From positions 496,001 to 560,000 of the forward strand of contig NC_060021.1 of the NCBI RefSeq assembly GCF_021134715.1: a DNA stretch of 64,000 bases, read 5' to 3'. The translations under genes and the position numbers were made by a program. The notes under the pieces were generated by a model. The model saw only the letters and a program-made list of their open reading frames with translations. It did not search any database and was not told the DNA's origin. Source of the DNA: Daphnia pulex. Lineage: Eukaryota > Arthropoda > Branchiopoda > Diplostraca > Daphniidae. Below, in pieces: positions 9,225 to 20,945 of the stretch. The first letter of the stretch is position 1; each line of letters starts with the position of its first letter.

Positions 9225-9430
9225 TATGCAAAAGGTTCGATCCTGTCTGAATGGCGGATGTGGATCTTCATAAACCTGCCACCTGGCGATGAAAATATTC
9301 TGAAAAACATTACCATCAACGATGCCCCGACCCCCAGAGTCTCTAATGGGACAGGGATGTCTGCAGTAGATCGATGTAGTAAATAAGGTTAAGGCAACAT
9401 GTGCAAGACGCACTGTATGAGCAAACAAGG
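9225..9430 (+). mobile_element. tRNA-derived SINE-like element, copy 2
   Basis: AAAGGTTCGATCCTGTC at about 9231-9247 holds a canonical B box (GGTTCGATCC). The element ends with GGGATGTCTGCAGTAGATCG (about 9354-9373) and TAGTAAATAAGGTT, nearly the same tail as copy 1 at 6744. The A box is not clear, so the 5' end is approximate. Confidence 0.5.
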
Positions 9431-10037
9431 TAATAAGCAAAAGTAATAAGCGACGAAAAAGAAGAAGAGATTCAATTGAGGAACTAACTTTCCGCCTCGG
9501 TCAACGGACCAAAAAAGGGAGCATGGGACGAATGGCCACCGGAGTAAGAAGATTCAAATTCTATACCGGGGAAGAAGATGAAAAAAAAAAGTGTGCTCCG
9601 AACAGAAAACAAGCACTTGACTCCGCGTGTCGTTAAAAGATTACATCATCAGCGTAGATGAGAGTGGTGCTAAAATTCGATGATAAAAGTAAGCTTAAAG
9701 AGCGGGAGGGTAGCACTAACCTGACTTTTAAACAAAAATTTGTTGGTCCACTTTTTGGTGGTGTTGTCCAAATGTTTTCATTATCGACATTTTAGATCCG
9801 AACAACGGATCTAAAAAAAAATCATCAATAAAAAAGAAACGAGATTAAGGAAATGTTCAATGGTATTTGGTTAGACGATAGGTCTATTCACAGTTTCCCG
9901 GCATCTGAGTGAACAACAGGAATTTTAAAATAAAAGCGCAGCTGGAAACTACTTCGATTTCAACAAGCTAACTCAAAATGTCTCCCATTTATTTTCTCGG
10001 CCTCGGGGATTCGGCCGCCAAAAATATAGTCACCTTT

Positions 10038-11821
10038 GATACGTGCGATGATGGCTTTGAGCAAAAACACGTGACGTTGGACGCGTGTAGCCCGGTCAGG
10101 ATTTCCGCATGCATCAGCTTCTTCGACACGTCCGAAATGTAATGACATGTACAGTTGTACACTTTGCTAGTGATAACGGGCCAAGTATTGGATTGAAGAT
10201 TGTCAATAGCAGAAACGAGAATAGACCAAGTCTCAGCTAAACTGCGGTTTTTCTCCTGTAATTGTAAATTAATTCATTCTAATTAGAGAAACAAGCACAA
10301 TAATTGTAATCATGTCATACCAAATCGGCACGGACGAGTTCTTTTCCTACGGCCAGGATTATCGATGGCTGTCAAATAACGGATATTCGTTCAAGCACTA
10401 AAAGATAATTAGTCCATTCCACGTCATCTTTCAAAACAAATTCGGGGATTTCGTTAGGTGCCAAATCTTCTGCAATAGTACCGCCTGTCGATCCAAAAAC
10501 GGCAGCCACATCAAATATTTAGATGCTAATGGGAGGTGAGCTGGTCGATCACGTGATCACGAATATTGAACATTTTCTGTGGGCAGGTGAGCGTACAAAG
10601 ACTCGGTCAAAGCTGCTACACTGTTACAAGAGATACGAACACGACGAGAGCCTGCCCGGCAAAGAGGCTGGGTGAAATTTGTGATAACAATGAATGGCGC
10701 GGCTTTCACGGCGTAACTCAATAGTCGACAGCTGAATGTAGTCTCGGGCAATTTACTGCTGGGCGCTGGCACAAATCAGGATTACAGGAGCGTTTCATCC
10801 AAAACGACATCTAGCAGGAAATTCAGGAGCGGGAAAGGGAAGCACAATAGGCCATTTCTGGCCTAATTACGAAATGTCGATTTCCAAAGAATCTTCTAGG
10901 CCAAGCTAGAAGTTTCATTTGTCAGCAGATATTGGTGGAATGCTTTGGGCAGTCCAGCATGTCCAAAGTAGTCCAGATTGTCCAGTCCAAATTGGTATCT
11001 AATTCTACATCCAGATTTGTCTGCTGAATTACCAGTCGATAAAAACCATTTTCAAGTTGGCATCAAGACAGGTGCTCGTTTCACCTGAAAGCCATGGGGT
11101 GATCTGGATCTCGTCTTCTTCCACAGTCAGGGGATGTGTGCATTTCCTTAATCAAGACTTCAAGAGGGATGCTGTTTATCAAATAAAAAAAATTTGTTAC
11201 AAAAAATATTTACGAGTAAATAAGGAAAAGTTGTAAATGAGAAAGTGGGAGAGCTTTCATTTTTAAATAATGGGAGAATTGAAAGGTTTAATGTAATACC
11301 CAAGTTATGTGTCATAAACATATCTAGCAGGTCACACGAAAAAAATGAAGAAAAATCATTACCTAATTGATGATTCTGAGATTGTTGCTATGATGAAGCA
11401 AAGCTTCCTTAGCCTATACAAAAATGTGCTATGATTCGGCTTCTAACTTGAAAATAAATTAATTGTCTCGTCGTTTAAGAAAGCGTTAATTGAATAATAA
11501 ATTTAGTAAAACCTAGTAAAACCGATGAAAAAAGGTCGGCGCGACTAGAAAATGCAGAAGCAGACGACAACAAATGGACAAACGTTGATACGTTAACGGC
11601 ATCTAGTGTTGAAATATTAAAATACGAGAAAAACTAATTTGTTTTCAGCGTAAATTTAGGACGATAATGGATAATTTCTTTCAGCAATCCTTCATAATCA
11701 TAATTAAACTGAATTAACATTTAAACCATTTGCTGTCAGCGAATTCAGAATAAATAAAATTGTTTGTTTTGTTTTTTAATTTTTTCTTTTAGGCGCTAGA
11801 TGCCTGTTTCTACGCGCTCCG
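10038..11821 (-). repeat. Segmental duplication, copy A, distal part (homologous to about 15.87-17.62 kb)
   Basis: This block is nearly identical to 15,873-17,622, from ACGTGCGATGATGGCTTT to CTACGCGCTCCGT. The minus strand shows exon-like blocks kept in both copies: GGTIAEDLAPNEI; DDVEWTNYLLVLERISVI, then an in-frame TGA; AVGKELV, then a GTATGA donor; and, after TTACAG, EKNRSLAETWSILVSAIDNL and DVSKKLMHAEI. Stop codons and frame changes in the remaining parts suggest a decayed multi-exon gene. The family was not recognised. Confidence 0.75.
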
Positions 11822-12304
11822 TAGAAAATACGGATGTGATTCAATATATAAATTTATATTCTCAACTCTGTGGGCCATCGTTAAAGGGGTTCCATCATGC
11901 TCGTTGCAATTATATCGCTATTACGAAATATACCAGCAGCTTATCTTTCTCATGAACCGTCAGAAGCAAGTAATTTTCCCACGAAATAGAGGTTGATGGC
12001 GTAGCACCATTTTGTGTGCTCTCTAACTCACACATTTTTCAGTTACAACATGTGGCGCCACGTTGAACCATGGTTGTACACTTGTACTTATCCCCATAAC
12101 GATGCGTACTCGAAAACATTGTGAACGCGCCCAAATTCCCAAACCCACTACCCCATCCCTATTTCTCCATTTTTCTTTTCCTCTCCTACCACCTTAGTTG
12201 GGTTTCAAGTCAGCCATTGCTAGCCTCATTGCTTCTCCCGTTTTGGTCGCGACAAGAGATACACTTGAAGAAAATTCTTCTTTCCAATTCTAATTGATCA
12301 TTTT
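11822..12304 (+). promoter_or_regulatory. Upstream region and probable 5' leader exon of the bZIP-like gene
   Basis: No coding sequence was seen. A TTTCAGTTACA initiator-like site lies near 12,039. A splice donor GTAAGT at 12,305 can pair with the acceptor TTTCTAG at 12,701-12,707, so the stretch before 12,305 is probably a non-coding first exon. Confidence 0.35.
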
Positions 12305-12467
12305 GTAAGTAAAACTGTCTCATCTGAGCAGCAATAGTTTATACAATTTTTAATAATATGTAAATTTGATTTGATGTATGTATTGCTCGCACAATGGCAG
12401 CAGTTTGTAAAAATTCTCAAGTTGCTCTCACCACAGCAACTGTTTGCCACTTTAAATGTATTTAAAA

Positions 12468-12635
12468 AGTGTATTATCCAGAGATGTTGCTCTTGTAGCA
12501 ATTTTTTTGAAGTGTTTTATCCAGAGATGTTGCTCTTGCAGCAATTTTTTTTAAGTGTATTATCCAGAGATGTTGCTGTTGCAGCAATTTTTTTGAAAAG
12601 TGTATTATCCAGAGATGTTGCTCTTGCAGCAATTT
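12468..12635. repeat. Four tandem copies of a 43-45 bp unit in the leader intron
   Basis: Units start at 12,468, 12,511, 12,554 and 12,599 and read AGTGTATTATCCAGAGATGT, then TGCTCTTGCAGCAATTTTTT, with few changes. Each unit contains TTGCAGC or TTGTAGC after a pyrimidine-rich run, which resembles a 3' splice site. The array lies inside the inferred leader intron 12,305-12,707. Confidence 0.85.
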
Positions 12636-12712
12636 TGTAATTTGTTTGCGCTCTCGTGGGTTTTCAAAATGTTTCAATTATTTTCAAAATCTTTCAATTA
12701 TTTCTAGGAACA

Positions 12713-13539
12713 ATGGAAGATGTCGATATGGATTCAATTGTTGAGAAAAAAGTTAGCCATAAGGAACAAGCAGAGAAAAAATATGGTCCTGAAAAAATGG
12801 CAGAATGGAGGTCAAATAAATCTCTTCGGAATCGTCGGAGAAAAATGAGAATAGAACACTCCCAGGAGATTGCGAGGCTGGAGGCGATCGATATTGGGTT
12901 GCATGGGAGGATTCGACATTTAGAAAATCGTAATCAAAATGTAATGCTAAGTTATTTTTTTTTATTTTTAAACTGCTATTGACATATGTTTGCTTTTTGT
13001 CGTGTAGCTACTCAACGAAGGTCAACAGAGAAAGCAAACTGGAAAAGGAAAGTCAGCTGCAAAGAAAAAGGTTGTGGTAGCACCCAGTGGGACCAAAAGG
13101 TTGCTGGATGGCAATTGTGAGGCATCGTGTTCGAAACGCTACAGAGAGCAGTCGGAAAGTGAACTGGCAACGAAAGTAAGTGATTCAAATTAATGTAATG
13201 TCTGCAACAATTTGTTAATTTTTATTTGTTTAGTCCTTGGCAGAGTACGAGAAAGCCAAAGCGAATCTTGAAACTCTGTTTAAAACGTGGGAGACGAAAT
13301 TGTCAAAGTGTATTACATCATCAGAGCTACCAGGTCTCTCAAAGGACGCTGTTGCCATAAAGGAAGCTTTGAGGACTGTTACGAGAAAGTCAGCAGATAG
13401 GCTCACACATGCTAAAGGGCAAATGCCGAAGGTAGAAGAAGATGCTTTGAGGCAGATAGTCGCTGGTTATCAACAGAGGTATGCCATGGTTAAAGACGAC
13501 TTGGAATTTGAATTCCTTTGTTCAGGATCGTACGATTAA
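12713..13539 (+). CDS. Basic leucine zipper-like nuclear protein (three coding exons, 233 aa)
   Basis: Exons 12713-12940, 13008-13175 and 13234-13539 join in phase 0. The start is the first ATG after the TTTCTAG acceptor. Residues 33-46 (RSNKSLRNRRRKMR) are strongly basic. They are followed by a zipper with leucines at 56, 63, 70 and 77; the last is the first codon of exon 2, so splicing completes the heptads. A Lys/Arg-rich stretch (about 85-115) could be a nuclear signal. The C-terminal third is helical and charged (LAEYEKAKANLETLFKTWE) with no recognised domain. The basic region lacks the invariant bZIP Asn at the usual spacing from the zipper, so DNA binding is uncertain. No paralogue or operon context helps. 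Confidence 0.65.
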
Positions 13540-14160
13540 ATCATTCTGTGTCCAAAAAATTTAAAATTTTTATACGTAAAATAAAATAAAAACCATTATA
13601 TTCGTTATAATTTCCCTTTATTCAATTGAATTAACTTATAAAATAAATTTAAAAACTTTATTAAACAGACCGTCTAGTCCAAACTGCTGCCAGTCAAGCA
13701 GGGGGAAACACTGCCTTACTGACTCGACCAGGGAGATTACCCGGCCATGGTTAAGAGAAACCGGAAAAAGAGCGAAGAGAGCTGAGGAGCAGTTATTATG
13801 AGAGCAGTGTATCATAGTAGGCTTCCGGCTTAGACTCATGACCCTCCAACAGATTTCATCGAATCATGCGCCTTTTAAGTCCCTGTTCGACCAAACATCT
13901 CCCTTCCTCCTGGTTGTCGCAGCGAGTGAGTGACCACCGGCGGGCGTTGGTTAGTGGTTATTTAGGGAAACGGGGCCGCAGAAAAGAAGGGAGCCCAGAT
14001 ATGCACTTGTAATATATCTACATAAATTATCGACGAGTCTTGAATTTCAGCAACCTCGCCTCAGTTTTGCCAATGGTTCAAGTCAATGGAACGGCAACAA
14101 ACGATTTAACTGAAAAAAGAAGAGATTTTATTTTAATAAAACGTCAATAAATGAACGAAA
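13540..14160. other. 3' flank of the bZIP-like gene and intergenic DNA
   Basis: AATAAA-like signals occur at about 13,577-13,590 just after the stop. A GC-richer block at 13,670-13,990 has short minus-strand frames but no recognised product. Nothing else is supported. Confidence 0.4.
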
Positions 14161-17100
14161 CATCAAGCATTACCTAAACGCCGATACAGGTAGCAAGAGA
14201 CGACATATCGACAAAATGCCGCAAATAAAAAAAGACCGACAGCCATTGGGCAACATTGACTATTTAACCCAACTTGCATGGACACCAGAAAAACAAAAGG
14301 CACATTGAAGTGTGATGTTGAATGACAGGTCTGCATAAGCTTCATTTCAGAACAACTCTCAACTGGAAAGGGACTGCAAAACCACTGAACACCAAACAGC
14401 AACACCATGAACAGCTCAAACATCCAAGTGACCATTAACTCCTACAAAGCAAAAGAACATTAATGAACCAATAAGCAATACAATTTTGAAATGTGAAAAA
14501 GGGTATTACCAATAATAAAGTTTACTTATTTAAAATTGATGTTAAATTCAAATTGATAAAGAAACCAGGAAAGAATAATTCTGTACATCTACTTCCAAAA
14601 TGTTAGAAAAACTTGGAAATTCTGAGTGGCAATTTGTGTTCTAGAGATTGATTGAAATAAAATTGGAAAAGAAACTCAGTGGAAACTGACCAACAATGGG
14701 GCCCATATGATGGGACTATCTTTGAATGGAAACAATTATTTGGAAGGAAGAAATATTACTCCTAATTTTCTACAATTTAATCAAATTTTAAACTTGTCAA
14801 TTGAATTCAAAATATAAAAAAACAAACAAAAAAACACAAGACTTTCCGAGTTACAACCTATAACATCAATCACATTACCAATTCAATGAGTCTTCCTGCA
14901 GTGAAACTTGGAATAACACCAGCTCGATAAACTGCATACAGCAGCTGCAGCTCAACTTGACTCGATCACATCTTTCAAAAGCTGGCTGCAACAAAACCAT
15001 GTTGATTCTACAACAACAGTCATGAAGCTCATACTTTGTCGTGTTCTCAATTTCTGCAACAGTTGAGCAAAGGGATCTCTATCTACAACCTGAACATCAT
15101 ATAATCAAACATATTGCATTATTGAAGGGAAATTCATCAACAACATTACTTTACTAGGTCTGAAGTGTTTCTGCACGAGATGAGACGTAAAGCCGTTTAG
15201 GTACAGCTAACAATGGCCGACATTGGACAGCAGTTTCGACCCAAGTCGTCACATTATTTGGCCAAGTGAAATTATATCCCAGATAGCCTGTAAATTCAGA
15301 CAGAAACGTCTAAGATAAATTAAATTTAAGAATTCCAAACTAGTATTACCATTTCATGGCTGAAAATGTAGATCGACACCGCAATTCGTACACTTTCAGT
15401 CAGCGTCTCGGGAACAAATGGCGAATATTTCGTCGTCACGAAGACACTCGCGTCACCTGGTGGCTGGGGGACAATCCATTTTAGCCACCTACCGACAGCC
15501 TAAAGATTCCCTCACGATTACTACGTTTGACGTTTGACTGTACGGAACGGATGGATTGCTTTCCGAACTCTGTTTCTGAAGCATAATAATCTAATAACTC
15601 ACGAGAAATGAATTGTAAGCTACCTGCGTTAGCAAGGTACTCTAAGGGGTACCTCCCGATGAACAATCTATTGAATGTGGTATGGCGACCGTAGAACTCC
15701 AAAGACAGTAGAACTCCACCGACAATAGAACCACAATAGTTTAAAAATAATTTTTTAAAAATTCTTTGTATGCGACAGTAGAACTCCAACGACAGTAGAA
15801 CTCCTTTTTTTTAATATTAATAAAAATACCCGACAATAGAACTCCAGTGCCCGACGGTAGAACTCCACCGTCACGTGCGATGATGGCTTTAAGCAAACCA
15901 AACACGTGACGTTGGACGCGTGTAGCCCGGTCAGGATTTCCCGGGATTTCCGCATGCATCAGCTTCTTCGACACGTCCGAAATGTAATGACATGTACACT
16001 TTGCTAGTGATAAGGGGCCAAGTATTGGATTGAAGATTGTCAATAGCAGAAACGAGAACAGACCAAGCCTCAGCTAAACTGCGGTTTTTCTCCTGTAATT
16101 GTAAATTAATTCATTCTAATTAGAGAAACAAGCACAATAATTGTAATCATGTCATACCAAATCGGCAAAGACGAGTTCTTTTCCTACGGCCCGGATTATC
16201 GATGGCTGTCAAATAACAGATATTCGTTCAAGCACTAAAAGATAATTAGTCCATTCCACGTCATCTTTCAAAACAAATTCGAGGATTTCGTTAGGTGCCA
16301 AATCTTCTGCAATAGTACCGCCTGTCGATTCAAAAACGGCAGCCACATCAAATGATTAGATGCTAATTGGAGGTGAGCTGGTCGATTACGGGATCACGAA
16401 TATTGAACATTTTCTGTGGGCAGGTGAGCGTACAAAGACTCGGTCAAAGCTGCTACACTGTTACAAGAGATACGAACACGACGAGAGCCTGCCCGGCAAA
16501 GAGGCTGGGTCGGGTGAAATTTGTGATAACAATGAATGGCGCGGCTTTCACGGCGTGACTCAATAATCGACAGCTGAATGTAGTCTCAGGAAATTCACTA
16601 CTGGCGCAAACCAGGATTTCAGGAGCTGTTTCATCTAAAACGCCATCAAGCAGGAAATTCAGGAGCGGGAAAGGGAGGTGCAATAGGCCGTTTCTGGCGT
16701 AATTACGGAATGTCGATTTCTAAAGACTCTTCTAGGCCAAGCTAGAAGTTTCATTTGTCAGCAGGGATTGGTGGAATGCTTTGGGCAGTCCAGAAATTGG
16801 TATCCAATTCTACATCCAGATTTGTCTGCTGAATTACCAGTCGATAAAAACCATTTTCAAGTTGGTATCAAGACAGGTGCTCGTTTCACCTGAAAGCCAT
16901 GGGGTGATCTGGATTTTCGTCTTCTTCCACAGTCAGGGATGTGTGCATTTCTCCAATCAAGACTTCAAGAGGGTGAAGAGGGATGCTGTTTATCAAATAA
17001 AAAAAAATTAGTTACAAAAAATATTTACGAGTAATTAAGGAAAAGTTGTAAATGAGAAAGTGAGAGAGCCTTCATTTTTAACTAATGGGAGAATTGAAAG

Positions 17101-17622
17101 GTTTAATGTAATACCCAAGTTATGTGTCATAAACATATCTAGCAGGTCACACAAAAAAACTGAAGAAAAATCATTACCAAATTGATGATTCTGAGATTGT
17201 TGCTACGATGAAGCAAAGCTTCCTTAGCCTAAACAAAAATGAATGTGCAATGATTCGGCTTCTAACTTGAAAATAAATTGTTGTCTCGTCGTTTAAGAAA
17301 GCGTTAATTGAATAACAAATTTAGTAAAACCTAGTAAAACCGATGAAAAAAGGTCGGCGCGACTAGAAAATGCAGAAGCAGACGACAACAAATGGACAAA
17401 CGTTGATACGTTAACGGCATCTAGTGTTGAAATATTAAAATACGAGAAAAACTAATTTGTTTTCAGCGTAAATTTAGGACGATAATTTCTTTCAGCAATC
17501 CTTCATAATCATATTTAAACTGAATTGACATTTAAACCATTTGCTGTCAGCGAATTCAGAATAAATAAAATTTTTACTTTTTTCTTTTAGGCGCTAGATG
17601 TCAGTTTCTACGCGCTCCGTTC
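14160..17622 (-). repeat. Segmental duplication, copy B (uninterrupted), with remnants of a multi-exon minus-strand gene
   Basis: Copy B holds in one piece what copy A has at 4.3-5.95 and 10.04-11.82 kb. On the minus strand the order is: 17.2-16.2 kb blocks (GGTIAEDLAPNEI, DDVEWTNYLLVLERISVI); EKNRSLAETWSILVSAIDNL at about 16.09 kb; a short GACAGTAGAACTCC array (15.69-15.87 kb); VPQPPGDASVFVTTKYSPF at about 15.45 kb; GYLGYNFTWPNNVTTWVETA at about 15.27 kb; and a hydrophobic block MFELFMVLLFGVQWFCS at about 14.41 kb. Compared with copy A it has a 15-base in-frame deletion after LTESV but keeps the GYLGYN exon open. The stop after LERISVI is shared by both copies, so either the true splicing differs from my reading or the ancestor was already broken. 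Family unknown. Confidence 0.7.
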
Positions 17623-20600
17623 AAACTTTCTAATTTTTCTATGCTTGCAATTTAAACCGTTTTTCATTTCCAATGCGCACAGTTAAAAAAAAACGAAAAT
17701 CCACCAATTGGGTGGGGGGGAAGTATTTTAGGAAATTTTATTAGATAAAACTGATTAAAAGAAACGAAATGAACCAGATGGGTTAACTTGAGCTAGCGCC
17801 CTGAAAAATCGATTGCTCCTATTCACTCTCGCTTTCCGTGTGTTTGTCTATCCTATCCAAAAGAACAGCCAGGAAAAAGTCAAACACGCATAAAACATCC
17901 TATACTTGTTACACAAGAGTGGTTTGCCAACCCAATAACAAAAATCTAATACCCAACTATTCATATAGAAAACTAAATAGTCTGACTTAATGAATCGATT
18001 ATTGTTGTTGCCACAGCTGGCCGTAACATTCAAAGTGTCGACTTATACCCTCAACCCTTGACATGTACAGAATTGAACGCATGTTCTTCTTCTTCAGTCC
18101 TCGCCTCTCCCATACTATATACATACAGTTGATGGGGCTGGATGTCAATGTTTTTTACATTTTACCCTGGACGGACAGAGGGTCAGAAATGCGATGATAC
18201 CAACACGACTCCTCCCAGCGATTCACATCCAAGAGCATGTGAGAAGTCATGTCTCGGAAGATGGAAGACGGAAAAACCTCCCTATATACCAGCAGCACAG
18301 CCCTTGTAGGATAGTTTGGTTTTGAAATGAAAAAGAGCCCACTTGACCTTGTCTCGGACTCTCTACACTGGAACTCTTGGAACAAGTTTCATATATATAC
18401 TAAAGCACTCGTGTTGATTCTCTCAAAAAACATGCACCTCGTACACACATACTTGTATAGTATAATATACCCGTTTCTATTTTATTCTGGCGCTATAGTC
18501 CATCACAACAGACTATATAGTAAATAATAACCATAACAATCATCGTATTTCTATCTGTTTTTTCCCCCAAATACACACACAGGGCAGCAGTTTGGAGAGA
18601 ATATAACTGGCGAGTCGACAAGGCGTCGCGGCCACGGGCCAACACGGATGTAGCACGGCGCTTACACCGCTGTCGACCGATCCATCATTTCTATGGATGG
18701 ATATTTCCAGCAGCCATGGAAGGAAGAAAAAAAAAACTAGCCGAAACATTGAAATGCAATATACACACACAGTGGTGATGAAAATGGGAGGAAAAATAAA
18801 AATTCTGGATGGAAATTCATCTGTTTCTAGTCACCTCTTCTTTCTCTGTCTCTTATATTTTTTTAAAATTAAGTTCATTTTACCCCCATCTTTTTTGATG
18901 GCGCGCATCAAACTCTATATAGGAAATCTCAGCTGCTGTGACGTTGACTAATGACTGCTGGCCCATCATATGCCCGGCGTCGCCATCCCAGTTGCTGGCA
19001 CAGTGGAAAAAAGGAGACAAAAAGGATTTTCGATACTTGTCACTCTTCCATCAAATGGCTGATTGCTCTCGCACTCTTGTCGCCCTATCGAATAACAGCT
19101 TTTCTCTTTCTTCCAAGAGAAACGCGGAACAGCAGCCGGATGGAAAGGATGAAGATGGAATTGACATGTTGCTGCTAGACTGGCCAGTTAGATGTTAAAA
19201 ATTCTTATCCGAGAAGACGCGCAGCTCAGCATCGCCAGTAGAAAAGACGTACACGACGTTCAGGAACTCCCGTCACTTAGCAAGTTCATTTGACTCGTCG
19301 TTTTTATTTTCTGGCTTGACGGGCAGCATCAAAACGGTTTCGACTTACGACTGTGTGTGTGGCTATAGAAAAGTCATCGACTGGCTGGGGGACTATTATA
19401 TTTTACAGCAAAAGGGAAAAAGAAGTGCTGGAAAAAAAGAGGCGGTCATCTGCAATTAGCAGTTGTACTCGTATTCGTTGGAGCGTTTCATGTTCCTAAC
19501 GGCCTCGTAAACTACCGGCTCGACAGTCAACGCTTCTCTCCTATAATGCTGATTATACTTCAACTCTTTTTTCTCATATTTTTATTCGAGTTTTTGGGGT
19601 CTATATATATATAGGATGTCAGGCTTTAGTGATCGATAATGTGGACTAGAAAACCGATTAACGGGACGCAAATGTTTGTTTCATTTCTCCCAGGGGGATC
19701 GATGAATGGATGGCGCGGCGGCCCAGGATGATGAAGGGGCCAACCAAGTGCTATGCTATACAAAAAGAAGAAAAACCTGGGAATATAACCTTGATGAGTT
19801 TAGAGTTTGATTAACAACTGGCGTGATCCAGAGACGGCGTTCTATTAAAAATAAAAGAATATGTTTAAATGTATATATGCATATAGGGACGGCCGCCGCT
19901 GGGCCGCGCCGCGTGCTGATTGCAATGGCGTTTTCCATTATCATTCTCTCTTGTGGCTTCAAACGGAGTCCTGGAGGCGTTCTTATTGTGCCGCTCTTAA
20001 AGTAATTATCTGCACCCGGGTTTCGTGCAAATTTTTTACTTTCATTTTCACTGTGCGTAGGGGGTCTTAACTTGTTCACGAACTATTAGATACTGAAATA
20101 ATTGCGATCCATTTCGAAGCGGATGTCGAGTGCAGGTGAGAAAACCGATTTGATCGTTTTCGCGGTTTAAATTTAGAGGAAGGGGTCGATTTTTATTCTA
20201 TCGATATCTTAAAACGAGCTAATTAGAATAAAAGAATCGTCTGCTATCACTTGTTTTCATTTGGCTTAAAACGACTTTCGATATAGTTTACAAAGAAAAT
20301 GAAACGATTAGCCTTCTGGAAAATTGCACGTGGCTGCACATAAAATAGCACAAGAAATAAAATGACTAAATCACGATAATGTGGTCGTCGCTCGTCGACT
20401 CGTGTCAATTTTCGTGTCGTGTGGCTCTATGCCTTCCACTCCATGCTGTTTAGCAGGTAAATATTAAAACAAAGAATACAATTAGAGAGATAATGGTAGC
20501 TTAAATAGAAGAATTGAAACTGTTCCAAATTTGTGAAATGCTAGCTATGTCTAGCAATCATGTATGCCCCCGTCTAATGCATAGCAGAATGTTCACACTG

Positions 20601-20640
20601 TTAATCTTTTCCTTTGTGCAGATTTGAGACCTGAGCCAGT
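17623..20640. other. Intergenic, upstream of robo; no gene seen
   Basis: Mixed-composition DNA with many short TATA-like and CA/GT-rich stretches. Frames up to about 107 codons (for example 19,756-20,079) lack splice context or family similarity. It may carry distal robo regulatory DNA. Confidence 0.4.
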
Positions 20641-20945
20641 CATCGTAACAACAAGATAAGCAAGTTTTGCTTGTGCTGGACCTTTCATCACAGCAACAAT
20701 CCCAGAATCATTGTTTGGGTAATGAGTTTTCGTTACTTTCACTAACCTGTGACCTGCAAGATATTTTAATGACACATGACTTGTGTATTACATGGAAACC
20801 TTCAATTCTCCCATTTATTATACAAATTAGGGTCTACCCACTTTCTCATTTACAACTTTTCCTTACTTTGTGTCTGTAAATATTTTTCGTAACTCAATTT
20901 ATTTTTTTCTATTTAGATAAACAGCATCCCTGTTGATTGGAGATT
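20640..20945 (+). repeat. Inverted third copy of part of the duplicated segment
   Basis: Read on the plus strand, 20,680-20,945 matches the reverse complement of about 17,225-16,950. Shared blocks in order are CAACAATC(T/C)CAGAATCAT, GACCTGC(T/A)AGATAT, CTTTCTCATTTACAACTTTT, GATAAACAGCATCCCT and TTGATTGGAGA. Similarity stops near 20,945. Divergence is clearly greater than between copies A and B. Confidence 0.7.

Larger units (their letters stand above)
5953..10037. other. About 4.1 kb of extra DNA splitting duplication copy A
   Basis: In copy B the sequences matching 5952 and 10038 are directly adjacent (about 15,868-15,873). In copy A they are separated by this block. It holds the extended motif array, two SINE-like copies, the dual-retropepsin ORF and AT-rich DNA without other clear genes (6190-6600, 6790-8000, 9440-10037). 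Insertion in A or deletion in B cannot be told apart from this window alone. Confidence 0.6.
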
